Shown: positions 23,935 through 26,560 of the stretch, one piece after another
Layout of the letters: every line of letters begins with the position of its first letter
How positions within the stretch are numbered: position 1 is the first letter of the stretch
Virus record (IMG/VR): IMGVR_UViG_3300041583_000040
Location: 1 to 26,560 of that record
From: a virus
Strand: one strand, 5' to 3'
Length of the DNA stretch: 26,560 bases
Notes under the pieces: generated by a model
Told to the model about the DNA's origin: nothing
The model's database searches: none
Seen by the model: the letters and a program-made list of their open reading frames with translations, nothing else
Translations under genes and position numbers: made by a program

Positions 23935-24207
23935 ATGATTAGAGTAGCAGAGAGTATAATAATAAGATATGATATAATCTCAAAAGAGATAACAAGAGAA
24001 GACCCATTTGGTAATGAGATAACAGAGTCATACCTTTGTATTGAGTATGATGTACTTGATAAAGATGGTAATGTATTAGAAACTTGGGATTGGCAAATTG
24101 ATTCCAATCATACAACCCCACCATCATTAGAATTAATATTAGATAGAACTGGTATTAAATTTGGTGTTAGTGCTTGGGAGATACCAGATCAGGGAACAAT
24201 CGTTTAG
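23935..24207 (+). CDS. Small protein of unknown function ending the adhesion cassette
   Basis: I do not recognise this 90-residue protein. It is acidic and probably beta-rich ('RVAESIIIRYDIISKEITRE', 'CIEYDVLDKDGNVLETWDW', 'GIKFGVSAWEIPDQGTIV'). It begins four bases after the PKD gene; the preceding sequence AACATAATGAT resembles the leader core. Opposite-strand frames of 68 and 62 residues over it are less convincing, since this frame fits the run of close + strand genes. It is the last + strand gene, facing the - strand operon. It could be an assembly chaperone for the adhesins, but nothing in the sequence shows that. Confidence 0.5.
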   Translation: MIRVAESIIIRYDIISKEITREDPFGNEITESYLCIEYDVLDKDGNVLETWDWQIDSNHTTPPSLELILDRTGIKFGVSAWEIPDQGTIV

Positions 24208-24266
24208 GTCTATTCATCCGATTAATTCGTCTATACCTTTTATACTGATACCAATGTGTATTGAAT
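24208..24266. other. Convergent gap between + strand cassette and - strand operon
   Basis: In these 59 nt between two converging transcripts I see only imperfect short inverted matches (for example AATCG near 24199 with CGATT near 24222). There is no T-tailed strong hairpin comparable to that at 16299. Confidence 0.5.
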
Positions 24267-24941
24267 TCATTCGCCATATAAACTTCTAGGATATAATGTT
24301 GTGTAATGGTTAACACCAGAATTATGAGCGGTTAAAAATTTACCCTCAACAGAACAAACCCACATTTCACACATAATTCTATATCTAATATAATCGTTTG
24401 AGGGACACCAAGTAGATGGTTCTTTAAGTTTCCTTATATGAGAAGATTTAGACCACCAGAAGTTACCCGAGTAGTGAATAGGAGACTTCCCATACCCCCA
24501 AGTAGATGGTTGTTCTTTAATATCATCTTTATTACCTTGTAGATTTACACCAACAACATCATTAGATTCTAAATCAGTTAATCTATCACTCCATTTATTT
24601 ACATTAAAATAAGTTAGTAGTGAAACCCAATCTTTAATTTGATTAGATGTTCTTGATACACCCTTTGTATGTAGATACAACATGGTTATATCATCATCTT
24701 GTGAATGTGACCACATTAAGTCTAGTGTAGGGAACTCACATTTATCTATACCTTTATTTGGATTCCAAACAAAATATTTCTTTTTCCTCTCGAAGTTTAA
24801 TTGATTAACATCACCATTGATTACAAGGAATACTTTCCAACATTTCTCATATAACCCACTTGAATGTATATTAGATAGTAAGTCATTTAAGACTGTATTG
24901 ACATTACCAGTAACGGCTACATTTATATAAATATTTAACAT
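24267..24941 (-). CDS. Glycosyltransferase-like protein with HTKG and HYSGNFWW motifs
   Basis: This 224-residue protein has an opening 'MLNIYINVAVTGN' and a set of motifs: 'MLYLHTKG' (87-94), a Trp at 105 in 'IKDWVSLLTYF', 'DVVGVNL' (128-133), 'HYSGNFWW' (156-163) and 'CEMWV' (191-195), followed by 'LYPRSLYGE'. I recognise this order from a family of putative GT-A-like glycosyltransferases found in many viruses and in polysaccharide loci. The chemistry has not been shown for most members, and I see no clear DXD, only 'QDDDIT' at 81-86. Targets could be host surface sugars, phage fibres or modified bases. It is last in the - strand operon, 11 nt after the MuF-C-like gene, with AACATATAATAGT directly before ATG. 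Confidence 0.6.
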   Translation of the reverse strand: MLNIYINVAVTGNVNTVLNDLLSNIHSSGLYEKCWKVFLVINGDVNQLNFERKKKYFVWNPNKGIDKCEFPTLDLMWSHSQDDDITMLYLHTKGVSRTSNQIKDWVSLLTYFNVNKWSDRLTDLESNDVVGVNLQGNKDDIKEQPSTWGYGKSPIHYSGNFWWSKSSHIRKLKEPSTWCPSNDYIRYRIMCEMWVCSVEGKFLTAHNSGVNHYTTLYPRSLYGE

Positions 24942-24952
24942 ACTATTATATG

Positions 24953-25543
24953 TTAATATTCAATAATAGTTTCAGCAACAAACTTATGACGACATCCTTT
25001 ATCTATTCTTGAAGAGTCTGGTACATTATAATAACCACCTCTGTATTCAAATACATCTGATACATCAGAAGGCATTCCATTATTCATAGATGATATTTCT
25101 TCTTGTGTCCATCTTATACCTGAATCTGATAAAGCAGTCAATTGAACACAGAATGGTCTTGATGTAGGTCCTTTAAGAGCGGGAGCATCACCTCTTAACT
25201 CATACCTATAAACAACAGTTACAGTTAAAAACTTCATAGTCTTAACTTGATTCTTAAAATCAATAGCTTCTTGTACAGAATAAATTGACTTACTATCAAT
25301 AACTTTACCATTATACTTACGACCAGTAGCCATAAACTTCTCTAATACAGGATCATCACCAGTTAATAAAACTTCATAATTGTAACGATTATGTAAATCT
25401 CTGATGTTACCAAATTTCATTCTATCATCATTTGATAGTTTTATTCTATCTGATAAGATATGAACTTCATAACCTTTATCAGTATATTCTTGAACCAATT
25501 CTTTATCAAAGTTTTCTCTAACTAATATTCTTTTCGTCTCCAT
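24953..25543 (-). CDS. Protein with a MuF C-terminal-like Cys/His domain
   Basis: In this 196-residue protein the N-terminal half (about 1-100) is mixed alpha/beta and not recognised ('KRILVRENFDKELVQEYTDK', 'YEVLLTGDDPVLEKFMATG'). The C-terminal half has the order 'YRYELRGD', 'SRPFCVQL' (Cys132), 'RWTQEEISSMN', 'VFEYRGGYYNVPD' and 'GCRHKFV' (Cys184, His186). The pattern 'R-x-F-C ... I..m ... f.y.GG.y ... CRH.w' is that of the Cys/His module at the C-terminus of phage MuF-type minor head proteins, probably a metal site. Here it is on a separate gene in a - strand operon away from the head genes. Its start has AACATATTTAAT directly before ATG, within the tail of the endonuclease remnant. Confidence 0.45.
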   Translation of the reverse strand: METKRILVRENFDKELVQEYTDKGYEVHILSDRIKLSNDDRMKFGNIRDLHNRYNYEVLLTGDDPVLEKFMATGRKYNGKVIDSKSIYSVQEAIDFKNQVKTMKFLTVTVVYRYELRGDAPALKGPTSRPFCVQLTALSDSGIRWTQEEISSMNNGMPSDVSDVFEYRGGYYNVPDSSRIDKGCRHKFVAETIIEY

Positions 25544-25544
25544 A

Positions 25545-25647
25545 TTAAATATGTTTTAATTCCTTTAACTTGTTTTCATATGCTTTATGAGCTTCATATG
25601 GATCATCAAACATACCCAGGAATATCTTTCCAAATATCTTTAATCAT
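25545..25647 (-). pseudogene. Remnant of an HNH/AP2-type homing endonuclease
   Basis: On the - strand an ATG at 25647 reads MIKDIWKDIPGYV and then stops at 25606. 'IWKDIPGY' is the opening of the NUMOD4 motif that starts many phage HNH homing endonucleases. In another frame, immediately after, 25621-25545 reads FLGMFDDPYEAHKAYENKLK and ends in KELKHI plus stop. 'LGxFddpyEAhkAY' is typical of the C-terminal AP2/HNH tail of the same proteins. The whole middle, including the nuclease domain, is missing and the ends are joined out of frame. The ATG overlaps the stop of the upstream gene and the stop lies one base before the start of the next gene. Confidence 0.6.
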
Positions 25648-25861
25648 TTAAGTATTTACTTTTATTATTATCATACCAGTTCTTTAATCCTGTCCAAACT
25701 TTAGCTCTACAAGAACCACAAGACTTACTATATTCTCTTGTTCCCATAATTTTATTATAAATATTAAACATCCTTGTTATTTCCTCAGCAGGAACATTGT
25801 GGTTCTCTTTACCCCTCCAACTCTCCATAAGAGAATGCACTTCTTTAAAATTCTCACTCAT
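25640..25861 (-). CDS. Small conserved phage protein with a Cys pair
   Basis: In this 73-residue protein, helical 'AEEITRMFNIYNKIM' is followed by 'KSCGSCRAKVWTGLKNWYD' with Cys48 and Cys51. The pattern '(M/L)F..yN......  .C.sCr.rv...lk' is one I know from short hypothetical proteins of Bacteroidota phages; a metal-binding or DNA-packaging accessory role is possible but not shown. Only one Cys pair is present, so a full zinc finger would need a dimer or other ligands. It lies 15 nt after the membrane-protein gene and its stop overlaps the ATG of the endonuclease remnant. Confidence 0.5.
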   Translation of the reverse strand: MSENFKEVHSLMESWRGKENHNVPAEEITRMFNIYNKIMGTREYSKSCGSCRAKVWTGLKNWYDNNKSKYLND

Positions 25862-25876
25862 CGCATACTTTTAGTT

Positions 25877-26128
25877 TTATAGTAATGAACCACTATTTAG
25901 TTTTCTACTTATTATTTCTGCCGATACACTTACAATAGATGCCATCATTACATCTTGTGTGAATGCTAATCCAATCCAGAATGAAATACAGAAACAACAT
26001 TCAAGTAGCCTTCTAAACCAATTTTGTTTATCTTTGAATATCAATTCTCTCAAAGCCATTGTAGGTTCTGAATTTACCCATAAAGCACCGATACAAGCGG
26101 CACCCAATAGATTAAGTAATATCTCCAT
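25877..26128 (-). CDS. Small membrane protein, two or three segments
   Basis: This 83-residue protein has hydrophobic stretches at about 4-18 ('LLNLLGAACIGALWV'), 43-57 ('ECCFCISFWIGLAF') and 60-75. 'WFRRLLECCFCISFWIGL' resembles small membrane proteins (DUF1360-like) found often in Bacteroidota phages near lysis or early genes; three Cys cluster at 44, 45 and 47. Function is unknown, and a holin-like role is only possible by its build. The start overlaps the end of the sigma-like gene by 17 nt, so its translation is coupled to that gene. A 64-residue + strand frame over it is a shadow. Confidence 0.55.
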   Translation of the reverse strand: MEILLNLLGAACIGALWVNSEPTMALRELIFKDKQNWFRRLLECCFCISFWIGLAFTQDVMMASIVSVSAEIISRKLNSGSLL

Positions 26129-26560
26129 ATTTATCTCTTATTTTTTGTTTTAATTCTGTTAACATACTAAACACGGCTGATAATGGAATACCCAATATCT
26201 CACCAATATCTCTCATACTTTTCATGTTCGTGAAATATAAATCATATAAAACTTTTTCGTGTGTGTGTAGTGTTAAATATATTTGTCTGAACCTCATTAA
26301 CTTATCACCAGTCTCTTCACCAAACTCACGATACGTATCAACCATCCAATCTTTAATGTCTTTCCTATCACTCTCACAATACACATTAATTAAATTTTCT
26401 TCTGATTCATCTTGAATAGTAAATTGTTTATTAAGATTGTTTATACGAATCTCTTTATTAAATGAAGAGTTATACCATTTACTATTATTCTTTAACCAAG
26501 TGTTTGTAAATTTCAACCTCTGAACATCATCAGGTATACGATTGAAAGTCTCCCAATTCT
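26112..26560 (-). CDS. Sigma-70 region 4-like HTH protein (5' partial)
   Basis: The frame is open to the right edge of the window: upstream of a TTG at 26516 it continues as NWETFNRIPDDVQR, so the gene starts outside and the TTG is not the start. The visible part ends in 'HEKVLYDLYFTNMKSMRDIG' and 'EILGIPLSAVFSMLTELKQK', the arrangement of a region 4 helix-turn-helix of sigma-70-like factors (a helix ending in Leu-Tyr, then 'S-x-x-x-I-a/g-x-x-L-x-h-x-x-x-x-V' and a recognition helix). The N-terminal part is charged and not recognised. It may direct late or middle transcription, or be a small-terminase-like DNA-binding protein. It is the first visible gene of the - strand operon. Confidence 0.5.
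   Translation of the reverse strand, partial: NWETFNRIPDDVQRLKFTNTWLKNNSKWYNSSFNKEIRINNLNKQFTIQDESEENLINVYCESDRKDIKDWMVDTYREFGEETGDKLMRFRQIYLTLHTHEKVLYDLYFTNMKSMRDIGEILGIPLSAVFSMLTELKQKIRDKYGDIT

Noticed and set aside
26514-26516. TTG as start of the sigma-like gene
   Set aside because: The frame stays open and protein-like to the window edge, so the gene is simply cut.
1-26560. tRNA genes, integrase, attachment sites or terminase
   Set aside because: I looked for cloverleaf-like segments and for characteristic protein motifs and saw none.

Overview
The window looks like part of the genome of a tailed bacteriophage with a long non-contractile (siphovirus-type) tail infecting a member of Bacteroidota, most likely a flavobacterium. 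The DNA is AT-rich and there are almost no Shine-Dalgarno sites; genes start after A/T-rich leaders. The virion proteins belong to types I recognise from Bacteroidota phages: an XkdF-like protease/scaffold, an HK97-fold capsid protein, a PBSX-type portal, a large tail protein with Asn-rich beta repeats ending in a 'TYING' motif, and a tape measure. All family names come from reading the sequence, not from a database search.

Layout. From the left edge to about 16.3 kb, + strand genes run: tail assembly chaperone (cut by the window edge, with a probable -1 frameshift product), a conserved virion protein, a collagen-like fibre, an Asp-box propeller protein, a tail-completion-like protein, two large tail proteins, a fibre-like protein whose 5' end is out of frame, the 1030-residue tape measure, prohead protease plus scaffold, major capsid protein and a probable tail tube protein. 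A strong hairpin terminator follows. A single small gene of unknown function then lies on the - strand (16.34-16.63 kb). The + strand resumes with a small conserved protein, portal, head-tail connector and a small membrane protein. From 19.1 to 24.2 kb there is an adhesion cassette: two collagen-like proteins, a lectin-like jelly roll, a fibre-type protein, a PKD/propeller protein and two unknowns. From 24.27 kb to the right edge the genes are on the - strand: a sigma-like protein (cut by the edge), a membrane protein, a small Cys-pair protein, the wreck of a homing endonuclease, a MuF-C-like protein and a glycosyltransferase-like protein.

How it works together. The chaperone pair, tape measure, tail tube and large tail proteins build the tail. 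Protease/scaffold, capsid, portal and connector build the head. At least six genes carry receptor-binding or carbohydrate-binding modules. No terminase, lysin, integrase, replication gene or tRNA is visible, so those must lie outside.

The most interesting points are: (1) a long dual-coding overlap with an in-phase T TTT TTT heptamer in the chaperone gene; (2) a two-mode pattern of gene starts, either a 34-nt leader ending in AACATAATAGAT-like sequence directly before ATG, or stop/start junctions of the TAATG/TAATATG type; (3) a fused NUMOD4/AP2-type endonuclease remnant; (4) an apparent one-base frame break at the start of the gene before the tape measure, exposed by that leader; and (5) a head/tail gene order unlike the usual one.
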